Positions 24,249-32,941 of a DNA stretch of 64,000 nt are shown here, one piece after another (within the stretch, counting starts at the first letter, position 1; the number at the start of each line of letters is the position of its first letter). The stretch lies in contig CACAFC010000001.1 in the NCBI GenBank assembly GCA_902531765.1, forward strand, positions 1 through 64,000, given 5' to 3'. This DNA is from an uncultured Pelagibacteraceae bacterium. Lineage in GTDB: Bacteria; Pseudomonadota; Alphaproteobacteria; Pelagibacterales; Pelagibacteraceae. The notes under the pieces are model-generated. The model was given only the letters and a program-made list of their open reading frames with translations, was not told the DNA's origin and did no database searches. The position numbers were made by a program, and so were the translations under genes.

Positions 24249-24806
24249 ATGAAACTTATAAAATTTTTTTTTATTATTTTTATAACTTTACCTTCAACGA
24301 TTAAAGCAGATTTAAATCAAGAATTATATTTAGAATTAAAAAAAGGCGATAAACTTATATTTATTAGACATGCATATGCACCAGGTGGTGGAGATCCTGA
24401 AAATTTTGATATTAATAATTGTGGTACACAAAGAAATTTGAGTGAGGAAGGAAGAGAACAAGCTAAAGAAATTGGAAATTTTTTTTTAAAAAATGATATT
24501 CCCATTTTCAAAGTTTTTTCAAGTGAATGGTGTCGCTGCAAAGAGACTGCTAAATTAGCTTTTACAAATTTTGAAACAAAGGATTTCTTAAATTCCTTTT
24601 TTAGCGCAGAGTTTGCAAAAAATAGAGATAAACAAATGTTTGATTTGAAAAATTTTGTTGTAAAATTCAAAGGTAATAAAAACTTAATTTTTGTGACACA
24701 TTATGTAGTAATATCTGAAGCTTTAGATTATGCTCCTTCATCGGGCGAAATAGTTATTGCAGATAAAAATTTTAATAAAATTGGTAGTATAGAAATAGAT
24801 TTTTAA
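24249..24806 (+). CDS. Histidine phosphatase family protein, exported
   Basis: A 185-residue protein with a signal peptide (MKLIKFFFIIFITLPSTIKA). The phosphatase signature is LIFIRHAYAPGG, in which RHA replaces the more common RHG. SSEWCRCKETAKLAF supplies the conserved arginine region, and FVTHYVVISEAL holds the second catalytic histidine. The catalytic residues are therefore present, and a periplasmic phosphatase is likely. Substrate unknown. Its start is nearly back to back with the UDG gene. Confidence 0.83.
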   Translation: MKLIKFFFIIFITLPSTIKADLNQELYLELKKGDKLIFIRHAYAPGGGDPENFDINNCGTQRNLSEEGREQAKEIGNFFLKNDIPIFKVFSSEWCRCKETAKLAFTNFETKDFLNSFFSAEFAKNRDKQMFDLKNFVVKFKGNKNLIFVTHYVVISEALDYAPSSGEIVIADKNFNKIGSIEIDF

Positions 24807-24810
24807 CATT

Positions 24811-24936
24811 ATGTCATCAAAGCGAGCAATGAAACAAGCACAAAAGCAAGCTTACGCTAAACATAGAAGCAATATTACTAATAATAGATTTGGAAATAGA
24901 AAAAAAAATTCTTCTAAGATGAATAAAAAAAGTTAA
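24811..24936 (+). CDS. 41-residue strongly basic protein
   Basis: A small ORF 4 bases after the phosphatase gene: MSSKRAMKQAQKQAYAKHRS, followed by an Asn/Lys/Arg-rich tail. About a third of the residues are Lys or Arg and there is no hydrophobic core, so it is probably disordered or bound to nucleic acid or ribosome. Its end overlaps the end of the converging gene by 4 bases. Function unknown. Confidence 0.5.
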   Translation: MSSKRAMKQAQKQAYAKHRSNITNNRFGNRKKNSSKMNKKS

Positions 24937-25355
24937 CTTTCATTTTTAAATTTTTCAATTTTTTTACAAGTAGAAATTTTTGATATTCCTTCTTCATCAT
25001 TAAGAACAGTTTTCATGAAAATTTCTTGTTTGTCTTTTTCAAAAAGAATTTGAGTGTAAAATTGAGGATAACCATGTTTATGAGTAAGTATTTTACCATT
25101 TTCTTCATATATATTTCGCACATATGAATTTGATTTTTTAATACTTAAATCAGTAAGTCGATATTTTTGATATGTTTTTTCCTTATATACATAATTTCGA
25201 GTCATGATTAATTCGTCTAAATTTAAGATATATTCATTCTTTAAAAATTCATCTTGTTTATCATTACATTTACTCATAATGATTATTTCTGATTTAAGAT
25301 GCTGGAAGGGTAAAATTACAAATAAAAGAGAGATTAAATATTTAATTGCTCTCAT
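24933..25355 (-). CDS. Uncharacterised exported protein
   Basis: I choose the ATG at 25355 rather than the longer start at 25379, because the product then begins with a clean signal peptide (MRAIKYLISLLFVILPFQHL). The mature part is about 120 residues with two cysteines (MSKCNDK and STCKKIEK) that could form a disulfide. It is rich in charged residues with beta-like stretches. I do not recognise it. The start lies inside the end region of the next small gene, so the two are probably co-transcribed leftward. Confidence 0.6.
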   Translation of the reverse strand: MRAIKYLISLLFVILPFQHLKSEIIIMSKCNDKQDEFLKNEYILNLDELIMTRNYVYKEKTYQKYRLTDLSIKKSNSYVRNIYEENGKILTHKHGYPQFYTQILFEKDKQEIFMKTVLNDEEGISKISTCKKIEKFKNES

Positions 25356-25515
25356 TTTTTTCAGCAAAAAATAAACCAACTAAAAGTAAAGCTGTCCAAC
25401 CAAGTCCCACCAACCCTTTAACAATATTAGTGTCAGCACTCCATAAATCAAGAAATAGAGCCCCAAAAATAAGACCTAGTACATATACAATAATTACAAT
25501 TGTAGTTTTACTCAT
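25342..25515 (-). CDS. 57-residue two-helix membrane protein
   Basis: A short leftward ORF with two hydrophobic segments, IVIIVYVLGLIFGALFLDLW and VGLGWTALLLVGLFFAEK, joined by a short polar turn. Its start overlaps the end of the DUF1289 gene by 8 bases and its end overlaps the start of the next gene, so three small genes form a tight leftward unit. The pattern of clean helices and couplings supports a real gene. Function unknown. Confidence 0.65.
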   Translation of the reverse strand: MSKTTIVIIVYVLGLIFGALFLDLWSADTNIVKGLVGLGWTALLLVGLFFAEKNESN

Positions 25516-25759
25516 TTAATAATTTTTTTTTAAAAAGAGAGATACCATTTTCAATTTTATAAGTATAGGACTCTTTAAAACTTTCTAGTTGCCAACCAGT
25601 CAATCTTTTTTGAATAGTTTCAAGATTTCCTTTTTTCCACTCGGCAGTTGTATCTTCAAGTTTCCAAATTTTTTTTTCTTCATTGCTTCTTCCACACCCA
25701 TAACAATAGCCTGTTTTTGGATCGGTTTTGCAGATACTTATACATGGAGAAACAATCAT
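25508..25759 (-). CDS. DUF1289 family protein
   Basis: An 83-residue protein with the N-terminal cysteine motif SPCISICKTDPKTGYCYGCG, then EEKKIWKLEDTTAEWKKG. This C-x3-C...C-x2-C pattern followed by a tryptophan helix defines DUF1289, a small proteobacterial family that may bind a metal or Fe-S cluster. Family function is not established. It leads a leftward trio of small genes and is divergent from tRNA-Leu. Confidence 0.85.
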   Translation of the reverse strand: MIVSPCISICKTDPKTGYCYGCGRSNEEKKIWKLEDTTAEWKKGNLETIQKRLTGWQLESFKESYTYKIENGISLFKKKLLNE

Positions 25760-25804
25760 AATAATATTATAAAGTAAAAATTATAAAATTTACAATAATT
25801 GTCG

Positions 25805-25833
25805 TTGGACAAATAGTTTCAATCATATATAAA
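25805..25833 (+). promoter_or_regulatory. Promoter of tRNA-Leu
   Basis: TTGGAC (25805-25810) and TATAAA (25828-25833) are spaced by 17 bases. Predicted transcription starts near 25840, about 8 bases before the mature tRNA end. Good match to the sigma-70 consensus. Confidence 0.65.
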
Positions 25834-25847
25834 CCATTTGAATTTGT

Positions 25848-25932
25848 GGGGCGATGGCGGAATTGGTAGACGCGTCGGTCTTAGGAACCGATAGAGCAAT
25901 CTGTGAAGGTTCGAGTCCTTTTCGCCCTACCA
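25848..25932 (+). tRNA. tRNA-Leu (anticodon UAG)
   Basis: The acceptor arm GGGGCGA pairs with TCGCCCT (one G-U pair) and is followed by A and an encoded CCA. The D arm is GCG...CGC, the anticodon stem TCGGT/ACCGA has loop CTTAGGA (anticodon TAG), a long variable arm typical of class II tRNAs is present, and the T arm contains GGTTCGAGTCC. It reads CUN-type leucine codons, chiefly CUA. The trigger factor gene begins 11 bases later. Confidence 0.95.
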
Positions 25933-25942
25933 TTAATATATT

Positions 25943-27343
25943 ATGAAAGTTACAGTAGAAAATAAAAAGGGTCTTAATAAAGATATAAAAGTTTTCATCG
26001 ATAAAAAAACTATGAATTCTTATATGGATGAAAAATATGAGGAAATTAAAGGCACTGTAAATCTAAAAGGTTTTAGACCAGGAAAAGTTCCAGTAGAAGT
26101 TTTAAAAAGACAGTTTGGTAAAGCAGTGTTTAGCGAAGTATTAGACAAAGTTTTAAAAGACTCAACCACAAAAGCTTTAGAGGAAAACAAGATAAAACCA
26201 GCAGGACAACCAAAGTTGGATCTTAAAACTTATGGTGAGGATAAGGATCTTGAATATATTATTTCTGTTACAGAGTTTCCTAAAGTTGAATTAAAATCTA
26301 TAGAAAGTATTAAATTTGATGAATACACAGTTAAAATCGGTGAGAGCGAAACCGATAAAAGAATTAAAGAGATAGCTAAAAATACACCTAGCTTCAAAGA
26401 TGCTCCACCTGAAACAAAAGCAAAAGAGGGTGATTTAGTATCTTTTGATTACACAGCTACAGTTGATGAAAAATCATTTAAAGGAGGGGATGGAAAAAAT
26501 ACTCAATTAACTTTAGGTAAAGATTTATTTTTAAAAGGTTTTGATAAACAATTGGTAGGCGTTAAAAAAGATGATCAAAAAATTGTTGAAGCTACTCTAC
26601 CTGAAAATTTTCCTGAAAAAGAGTTGGTAAATAAAAAAGCAAAATTTAATTGTAAAATTTTATCAGTCAAAATTTCAGAGGAAGTAAAAATTGATGATCA
26701 ATTTGCAAAAAATCTAGGGGCTAAAGATTTAAAAGATTTAAAAACTCTTATTACAAAACAAATTAACGATGAATATAAGAACTCACTAGACAGATTATCT
26801 AAAAACCAAATTCTTAAAGAATTAGAGAAATTTAAAGTAGATGAGATTCCTCAAAATTTAGTTGATGAAGAAGTAAAAGTTCTCTCTCAAGGAATGACAG
26901 ATGAAGATAAAAAAAAGAGTAAAGATAATTTTGAAGAGATAGCAAAAAAAAGAATTAAAGTTGGTTTAATATTAAATGAATTTGGTGAGCAAAATCAGAT
27001 AAAAGTATCAGAACAAGAATTACAGGCTGAAGTTCAAAAACAAATAAGAATGATGCCTGGTCAAGAAAAAATGGTAATGGATTTTTATCAAAAGAATCAA
27101 TCAGCTCTTGCTAGCTTAAGAGGAACAGTCTATGAAGAAAAAATTTTAAATCTTGTGAAACAGAAAGCTAAGTCTAATAAAAAAGAGGTTTCAAAAGATG
27201 AGGCTGAAAAAATATTAAAACAATCTCAAAATCAAGATAAAGGAACAGAACAAGCCTCAAAGAAAAAAGTTGAGACTAAAAAAAAAGAGGTAAAAAAAAC
27301 CACGCCAAAAACTAAGTCTCCAGCCAAAAATAAAAAAAGTTAG
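25943..27343 (+). CDS. tig: Trigger factor
   Basis: A 466-residue ribosome-bound chaperone and peptidyl-prolyl isomerase. The N-terminal ribosome-binding signature is visible as GFRPGKVPVEVLKRQFG near residue 41. The FKBP domain covers about 160-245 (GDLVSFDYTATVDEKSFKGG), followed by a helical substrate-binding region. The last 50 residues are a lysine-rich, probably disordered tail. It assists folding of nascent chains. It sits ahead of clpP, clpX and lon, the common proteostasis order. Confidence 0.95.
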   Translation: MKVTVENKKGLNKDIKVFIDKKTMNSYMDEKYEEIKGTVNLKGFRPGKVPVEVLKRQFGKAVFSEVLDKVLKDSTTKALEENKIKPAGQPKLDLKTYGEDKDLEYIISVTEFPKVELKSIESIKFDEYTVKIGESETDKRIKEIAKNTPSFKDAPPETKAKEGDLVSFDYTATVDEKSFKGGDGKNTQLTLGKDLFLKGFDKQLVGVKKDDQKIVEATLPENFPEKELVNKKAKFNCKILSVKISEEVKIDDQFAKNLGAKDLKDLKTLITKQINDEYKNSLDRLSKNQILKELEKFKVDEIPQNLVDEEVKVLSQGMTDEDKKKSKDNFEEIAKKRIKVGLILNEFGEQNQIKVSEQELQAEVQKQIRMMPGQEKMVMDFYQKNQSALASLRGTVYEEKILNLVKQKAKSNKKEVSKDEAEKILKQSQNQDKGTEQASKKKVETKKKEVKKTTPKTKSPAKNKKS

Positions 27344-27386
27344 CAAAAAGTAATCTCAAGTTGTATAAGTAATACGAATCAACTTT

Positions 27387-27998
27387 ATGAATAATAAACT
27401 GTCAGAACATATGAGTAGTTTAATACCCATGGTTGTTGAGCAATCAAACAAAGGGGAAAGAGCTTACGATATTTATTCAAGACTTTTAAAAGAAAGAATT
27501 ATTTTTTTGACAGGTCAAATAAATGATAATGTTGCTTCATTAGTTACAGCTCAATTATTATTTTTAGAAGCAGAAGATCCTAAAAAAGAAATTTTTTTAT
27601 ATATTAATAGTCCAGGCGGACTTGTTACCGCAGGACTAGGTATTTACGATACCATGCAATATGTAAAACCAGATATTTCAACTTTATGCATTGGACAAGC
27701 AGCCTCAATGGGATCTTTCTTATTATCTGCAGGAACAAAAGGAAAAAGATTTTCACTTCCAAATTCAAGAATTATGGTTCACCAACCATCTGCTGGCTTC
27801 CAAGGACAAGCTACCGATATTGAAATTCATGCTAATGAAGTGCTTTCTTTAAAAAAAAGATTGAACGAAATTTACTCAAAACACACTGGTAAATCGGTGG
27901 ATGAAATTAAATCCGCATTGGAAAGAGATAATTTTATGACTGCGGATACAGCCAAATCTTTTGGTCTAATAGACTCTGTGGTAGAAAAAAGATCTTAG
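27387..27998 (+). CDS. clpP: ATP-dependent Clp protease proteolytic subunit
   Basis: A 203-residue serine protease subunit that forms a tetradecameric chamber with ClpX. The nucleophile serine lies in [14 protein letters not shown] near residue 107, the catalytic histidine in [10 protein letters not shown] near 132, and the aspartate further on. The length is normal. No clear ribosome site precedes the ATG. It stands between tig and clpX with 43- and 87-base gaps. Confidence 0.97.
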   Translation: MNNKLSEHMSSLIPMVVEQSNKGERAYDIYSRLLKERIIFLTGQINDNVASLVTAQLLFLEAEDPKKEIFLYINSPGGLVTAGLGIYDTMQYVKPDISTLCIGQAASMGSFLLSAGTKGKRFSLPNSRIMVHQPSAGFQGQATDIEIHANEVLSLKKRLNEIYSKHTGKSVDEIKSALERDNFMTADTAKSFGLIDSVVEKRS

Positions 27999-28085
27999 AA
28001 CACCATATATAGATTATACAATCCAAAACTTGATTATTGGGAGTCACTTATAATAAAGTATTGATATAGATTCGTTTAAAATTTT

Positions 28086-29354
28086 ATGAACACAAATAAT
28101 AAAAATATTCTTTATTGCTCTTTCTGCGGCAAAAGCCAACACGAAGTCAGAAAATTAATTGCAGGCCCAACTGTTTTCATCTGTGATGAATGTGTTGAGC
28201 TTTGTATGGATATTATAAAAGAGGAAAGCAAAGATACATTTGTCAAACATCAAGATGGTTTACCGTCTCCAAAAGAAATTTGTACTGTTTTAGATGACTA
28301 TGTAATTGGTCAGTCTCATGCAAAAAAAGTTTTATCAGTAGCGGTTCATAATCATTATAAAAGATTAAATTATGAAAATAAGACAAGTAAAAATGTAGAG
28401 CTTGCAAAATCTAATATACTTCTGGTTGGTCCAACTGGATGTGGAAAAACTTTATTAGCACAAACTTTGGCTAGAATTTTAGATGTTCCGTTTACAATGG
28501 CTGACGCAACAACTTTAACTGAAGCAGGTTACGTAGGAGAGGATGTAGAAAATATTATTTTAAAATTGTTACAAGCAGCAGATTATAATGTTGAAAAAGC
28601 CCAAAGGGGAATTGTGTACATTGATGAGGTAGATAAAATTAGTAGAAAATCGGAAAACCCATCTATTACAAGAGATGTTTCTGGTGAAGGTGTTCAACAA
28701 GCTTTATTAAAAATAATGGAAGGGACAATTGCAAGTGTACCTCCTCAAGGTGGTAGAAAACACCCCCAACAAGAATTCTTACAAGTTGATACTACAAATA
28801 TTTTATTTATTTGTGGTGGAGCTTTTGCGGGACTTGATAAAATTATTTCTCAGAGAGATAAAGGAACATCTATCGGTTTTGGAGCAGATGTTAAGAATAT
28901 ACAAGATAAAAAGACTGGTGAGTGGATGAAAAACTTAGAACCCGAGGATTTGCTTAAGTATGGATTAATACCAGAGTTTATTGGTAGATTACCTATGATT
29001 GCCACTTTAGAAGATTTAGATGAAAAATCTTTAATTAAAATACTGCAAGAACCAAAAAATTCGTTAACAAAACAATATCAGGAGTTATTTAAACTAGATG
29101 GTGCAAAATTAATATTTAAAGAATCTGCCCTTAAAGAAATTGCAATTAAGGCAATTAGCAAAAAAACAGGAGCAAGAGGTTTAAGATCTATTTTAGAAAA
29201 TATACTTCTTAAAACTATGTATGATTTACCAAGTCAAGAAAATATTGAAGAGGTAATAGTAGACTCATCAGCGGCTAAAGGTCTGTCGCAGCCTATTATT
29301 GTTCATTCCAAAAAAGATGGTAAATCGAAAACGACTAAGACAACAGCGGCTTAA
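28086..29354 (+). CDS. clpX: ATP-dependent Clp protease ATP-binding subunit ClpX
   Basis: A 422-residue AAA+ unfoldase. The N-terminal zinc domain has the four cysteines in YCSFCGK and [10 protein letters not shown]. Walker A is [13 protein letters not shown] near residue 118, Walker [11 protein letters not shown], and the substrate pore loop GYVGED follows the first motif. The C-terminal [18 protein letters not shown] contains the sensor-2 arginine. It feeds unfolded proteins to ClpP. A TATAAT at 28049-28054 could be a separate -10 box for this gene. Confidence 0.97.
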   Translation: MNTNNKNILYCSFCGKSQHEVRKLIAGPTVFICDECVELCMDIIKEESKDTFVKHQDGLPSPKEICTVLDDYVIGQSHAKKVLSVAVHNHYKRLNYENKTSKNVELAKSNILLVGPTGCGKTLLAQTLARILDVPFTMADATTLTEAGYVGEDVENIILKLLQAADYNVEKAQRGIVYIDEVDKISRKSENPSITRDVSGEGVQQALLKIMEGTIASVPPQGGRKHPQQEFLQVDTTNILFICGGAFAGLDKIISQRDKGTSIGFGADVKNIQDKKTGEWMKNLEPEDLLKYGLIPEFIGRLPMIATLEDLDEKSLIKILQEPKNSLTKQYQELFKLDGAKLIFKESALKEIAIKAISKKTGARGLRSILENILLKTMYDLPSQENIEEVIVDSSAAKGLSQPIIVHSKKDGKSKTTKTTAA

Positions 29355-29379
29355 TAACCCTAATAACTTGTAAAAAGGT

Positions 29380-29418
29380 ATTGCAAAAATAATTTTAATA
29401 TCCATATTTGCAATATGG
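29380..29418 (+). promoter_or_regulatory. Two mutually exclusive hairpins at the lon translation start
   Basis: CCATATT (29402-29408) pairs with AATATGG (29412-29418) around loop TGC, and the second arm contains the lon ATG (29415-29417). Alternatively ATTGCAAA (29380-29387) pairs with TTTGCAAT (29407-29414), which frees the ATG. No ribosome site is visible. This could be temperature- or factor-sensitive control of lon translation; the function is inferred. Confidence 0.45.
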
Positions 29419-31793
29419 ACGTAAAAACTTCTTCACCGTTATTACCACTTAGAGATATTGTGGTTTTTCCTAGCATGGTAATTCCACTTTTTGTTGGAAG
29501 AGATAAATCAATCTCTGCTCTAAATGAGGTGATGAAAAAAGAGAAAAAAATAATTTTAGTAACTCAAAAAAATTCTGAAATCGATGATCCTAAGAAAACA
29601 GACATATTTTTGTATGGATGCGAAGGTAGCATCTTACAACTTTTGAAACTTCCAGATGGAACAGTCAAGGTTTTGGTTGAAGGTATTCGAAGAGTAAAAA
29701 TTATTGATTTTAAAGATAACGAAAAATTTATAACTTGTGATTTTACACCTCATAATGATGTGATCGATGGAGATGAAGATTTGTACCCATTAGCTGTAAC
29801 AGCAATCAGAAGAATGGAAAAGTTAACTTCTATAAATAAAAAAGTTTCTAGTGAGACTATTAATACAATTAAACAATTAAAAGACCCATCTCAGATTGCA
29901 GATAACATCGCTTCACACATCACAGCAACAATTTCAGAAAAACAACAAATCTTTGAGACCATAGATGTAAAGAAAAGATTAAATGCAATCATAAAGATAA
30001 TGGAAAATGAAACAAGTATTATTGGAGTTGAAAAAAGAATTAGAGGAAGAGTTAAAACTCAAATGGAAAAAACTCAACGAGAGTATTATTTAAATGAACA
30101 GTTAAAAGCTATCCAAAAAGAGTTAGGTGAAATAGAGGATGGCAAAGATGAAAATACAAGTTTAAATAAAGCAATTCTTAAATCTAAAATGCCAAAAGAT
30201 GTTGAAAAAAAGTGCCTTCAAGAATTGAAAAAATTAAAAAACATGAGTCCAATGTCAGCTGAAGCAACAGTTGTAAGAAATTATCTAGACTGGATGGTAG
30301 ATCTTCCTTGGCATAAAAAAAGTGATGTTGTTATAGATCTAAAAAAGGCACTTGAAGTTTTAGATAAAGATCATTTTGGTTTGGAAAAAGTAAAAGAGAG
30401 AATTATTGAATTTTTGGCAGTTCAAAAAAGAATGGATAAAATTAAAGGACCTATTTTATGCTTAGTAGGACCGCCTGGTGTTGGAAAAACATCTTTAGGA
30501 AAATCAATTGCTAAAGCTACAAATAGAGAATTTGTAAGAATGTCAGTAGGTGGGATGCGAGATGAAGCTGAGATTAGAGGTCATAGAAGAACTTATATTG
30601 GTTCTTTACCAGGTAAAATTATCCAAATGATGAAAAAAGCTGGAACTAAAAATCCATTAATACTTTTGGATGAAATTGATAAAGTTGGAAATGACTATAG
30701 AGGAGATCCTTCTTCAGCTTTATTAGAGGCTCTAGATCCAGAACAAAATACAACATTTAATGATCATTATCTTGAAGTTGATTATGATTTATCTGATGTG
30801 ATGTTTGTAACAACAGCTAATACATTAAATATTTTACCTCCATTATTAGATAGAATGGAAGTTATTAGATTAGCAGGCTACACCGAAGATGAAAAAATAA
30901 ATATTGCAAACAAATATCTTCTTCCAAAACAAATAAAAGATAATGGCGTGAAAGAAAAAGAAATGAATTTGGGTAACGATATTATAAAAGAAGTTATTAG
31001 AAGCTACACAAAAGAGTCCGGAGTAAGAAATCTTGAGAGAGAAATTTCTAAAATTGCAAGAAAAGTAGTTAAGAAAGTTGTTGCTGGAGAAGAAAAAGAA
31101 GTCAATATTGACTCAAAAAATTTACCAGACTTTTTAGGTGTTCCTAAATTTAAATCAGGTGAGCTAGAGTCTGAAAATAGAGTTGGTATTGTAACTGGCT
31201 TAGCATGGACAGAGTATGGTGGAGAAATTTTAAAGATAGAGACAGTAACAATGCCAGGTAAAGGTCGTATGCAAATTACCGGTAAGCTTGGGGATGTTAT
31301 GCAAGAGTCAGTTAAAGCTGCAAAATCATTTGTTAGATCAAAATGTTTAGAATATGGAATAATTCCTCCATTATTCGAGAAAAAAGATTTTCATATTCAT
31401 GTACCTGAGGGAGCAACTCCAAAAGATGGACCTTCTGCAGGAATAGGAATGGTTACATCAATAGTTTCATCAATTACAAACATTCCGGTAAAAAGAGATG
31501 TGGCTATGACAGGTGAAGTAACATTGACTGGTCAAGTATTACCTATTGGTGGGTTAAAAGAAAAGCTATTAGCAGCTCATAGAGCTGGTATTAAAGAGGT
31601 TTTAATCCCAAGAGAAAATGAAAAAGACCTAGTAGATATGCCAAAAAAGATTATTGATGAGATTAAAATTACTCCAGTTGAGTTTGCTGATGAAGTTTTA
31701 AAAATTGCTCTAACTAAAGAACTTAAGAAGACAGAATGGGTTGAGGTTGATATGTCTAAAAAGGATGACAAATCTCAAGCTAGCATTCAATAA
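29415..31793 (+). CDS. lon: ATP-dependent Lon protease
   Basis: A 792-residue AAA+ protease that degrades misfolded and regulatory proteins. The N-terminal substrate domain begins with LLPLRDIVVFPSMVIPLFVG. Walker A is VGPPGVGKTSLGKS near residue 353 and Walker B LILLDEIDKVG. The protease domain carries the catalytic serine in PKDGPSAGIGM near residue 675 and the lysine in GGLKEKLLAAHRAG. Length is normal for LonA. Its start codon lies inside a potential hairpin. Confidence 0.97.
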   Translation: MDVKTSSPLLPLRDIVVFPSMVIPLFVGRDKSISALNEVMKKEKKIILVTQKNSEIDDPKKTDIFLYGCEGSILQLLKLPDGTVKVLVEGIRRVKIIDFKDNEKFITCDFTPHNDVIDGDEDLYPLAVTAIRRMEKLTSINKKVSSETINTIKQLKDPSQIADNIASHITATISEKQQIFETIDVKKRLNAIIKIMENETSIIGVEKRIRGRVKTQMEKTQREYYLNEQLKAIQKELGEIEDGKDENTSLNKAILKSKMPKDVEKKCLQELKKLKNMSPMSAEATVVRNYLDWMVDLPWHKKSDVVIDLKKALEVLDKDHFGLEKVKERIIEFLAVQKRMDKIKGPILCLVGPPGVGKTSLGKSIAKATNREFVRMSVGGMRDEAEIRGHRRTYIGSLPGKIIQMMKKAGTKNPLILLDEIDKVGNDYRGDPSSALLEALDPEQNTTFNDHYLEVDYDLSDVMFVTTANTLNILPPLLDRMEVIRLAGYTEDEKINIANKYLLPKQIKDNGVKEKEMNLGNDIIKEVIRSYTKESGVRNLEREISKIARKVVKKVVAGEEKEVNIDSKNLPDFLGVPKFKSGELESENRVGIVTGLAWTEYGGEILKIETVTMPGKGRMQITGKLGDVMQESVKAAKSFVRSKCLEYGIIPPLFEKKDFHIHVPEGATPKDGPSAGIGMVTSIVSSITNIPVKRDVAMTGEVTLTGQVLPIGGLKEKLLAAHRAGIKEVLIPRENEKDLVDMPKKIIDEIKITPVEFADEVLKIALTKELKKTEWVEVDMSKKDDKSQASIQ

Positions 31794-31816
31794 ACACAGA
31801 TTTCCTTTAATTTTTC

Positions 31817-31908
31817 TATAATTACCCTCTATAAACTAAGCTAATTTATTCACTAGAACTATTTTCATATTTTAGGTAACCTATTTTAAATAAATAATAA
31901 CTAGAGGG
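31817..31908 (+). promoter_or_regulatory. Leader of the second TRAP operon with possible masking of the ribosome site
   Basis: TATAAT (31817-31822) is a good -10 without a clear -35. CCCTCTA (31825-31831), near the expected mRNA start, is fully complementary to TAGAGGG (31902-31908), which contains the ribosome site of dctP. TAGGT-A-ACCTA (31873-31883) is a further inverted repeat between them. Long-range pairing could hide the ribosome site; this is inference from 7 bases of complementarity. Confidence 0.3.
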
Positions 31909-31915
31909 AAATAAT

Positions 31916-32890
31916 ATGAATAAATTAAGTAAAATAATCGTTGTATTGTTCTCATCTTTATTTTTAAGTTTTGCTGCAAATTCAGTAGAAGTAAAATTTG
32001 GACACGTAGGTAAACCAGGGTCTTTATTTTCTGCTTCTGTTGACGAATTTGCTAAACTTGCAAATAAAAGATTAGGAAACAAAGGTAAAGTAACTGTTTT
32101 TGGTTCATCGCAACTTGGAAAAGATAAACAAGGAATGCAAAAACTAAAATTAGGTACAGTTAATATGTGGTTACCTTCATCAGTAATGGCTTCTATCCAT
32201 GATGAGTTTGGTGTTTTTGATATGCCTTTCATTATTAAAGACAGAAAACATATGGCTAAAGTTGAGAAGAATGTTTTACCAGGAATGTTTAAAAATCTTG
32301 AAGATAAAACAGGTTACAAAGTTATTGCTGTATGGGAAAATGGTTTTAGACATATAACAAATAATACTAGACCAATTAATACTCCAGGTGATTTAAAAGG
32401 AATTAAGTTAAGAACTCCTAAATCAAAATGGAGAGTTAAAATGTTCCAATCATATGGTGCAAACCCAACTCCAATGTCTTTTTCTGAAGTATTTACTGCT
32501 TTAAAAACTGGTACGATGGATGGGCAAGAAAACCCATATGCTCAAATAGCTAGTGCTAAATTTCAAGAAGTTCAAAAATACTTATCAATCACAGGTCATG
32601 TTTATACTCCTGCTTATGTAACTGTTCATAAGGATCACTGGAATAAACTCCCTGCAGATGTTCAAGATATTTTAGAAAAAGCTGCTAAAGACACACAAAA
32701 ATTTGTCTACAAAGAAGCTGCTAAACTTGAAAAATCTTTATTAAAAGTAATTAAAGATGCTGGCGTCCAAGTAAATGAAGCGGACAAAGGTGCTTTTATT
32801 GCAGCTAGTAAAGGGATTTACGATCAATTTGGATCAGAAGTTCCTACTGGTGGTGCTTTAGTTAAAAAAGTATCATCTTTAGCTAAGTAA
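31916..32890 (+). CDS. TRAP transporter substrate-binding protein (DctP)
   Basis: A 324-residue periplasmic binding protein with a signal peptide (KIIVVLFSSLFLSFAANS). DctP features include the FRHITNNTRPINTPGDLKG region near residue 141, followed by KLRTPKSKWRVKMFQSYGAN with the arginine that binds the ligand carboxylate. EVFTALKTGTMDGQENPYAQ near residue 193 is the other family hallmark. The ligand is probably an organic acid. TAGAGGG lies before the start. The downstream CoA and oxidoreductase genes suggest import of a carbon source. Confidence 0.93.
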   Translation: MNKLSKIIVVLFSSLFLSFAANSVEVKFGHVGKPGSLFSASVDEFAKLANKRLGNKGKVTVFGSSQLGKDKQGMQKLKLGTVNMWLPSSVMASIHDEFGVFDMPFIIKDRKHMAKVEKNVLPGMFKNLEDKTGYKVIAVWENGFRHITNNTRPINTPGDLKGIKLRTPKSKWRVKMFQSYGANPTPMSFSEVFTALKTGTMDGQENPYAQIASAKFQEVQKYLSITGHVYTPAYVTVHKDHWNKLPADVQDILEKAAKDTQKFVYKEAAKLEKSLLKVIKDAGVQVNEADKGAFIAASKGIYDQFGSEVPTGGALVKKVSSLAK

Positions 32891-32909
32891 TATAACTCAA
32901 ATTATTTTA

Positions 32910-32934
32910 TCAGGCCCTCCTTCAGAGGGCCTGA
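32910..32934 (+). other. Intercistronic hairpin between dctP and dctQ, no T-run
   Basis: TCAGGCCCTC (32910-32919) pairs perfectly with GAGGGCCTGA (32925-32934) around a 5-base loop. Because no T-run follows, it is more likely an mRNA 3'-end protector or translation damper than a terminator. It ends 7 bases before the dctQ ATG, so it covers the place where a ribosome site would lie. Confidence 0.8.
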
Positions 32935-32941
32935 ATATAAT

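Noticed and set aside
24317-24670. Minus-strand 117-residue ORF
   Set aside because: It lies fully inside the histidine phosphatase gene, which has catalytic motifs and a signal peptide.
28030-28054. Heat-shock (sigma-32) promoter before clpX
   Set aside because: CTTGAT and TATAAT are too close, and no CCCAT-type -10 is present; only a bare TATAAT remains.
31846-32232. Minus-strand 128-residue ORF
   Set aside because: It is antisense to the dctP signal peptide and N-terminal domain; no supporting signal.
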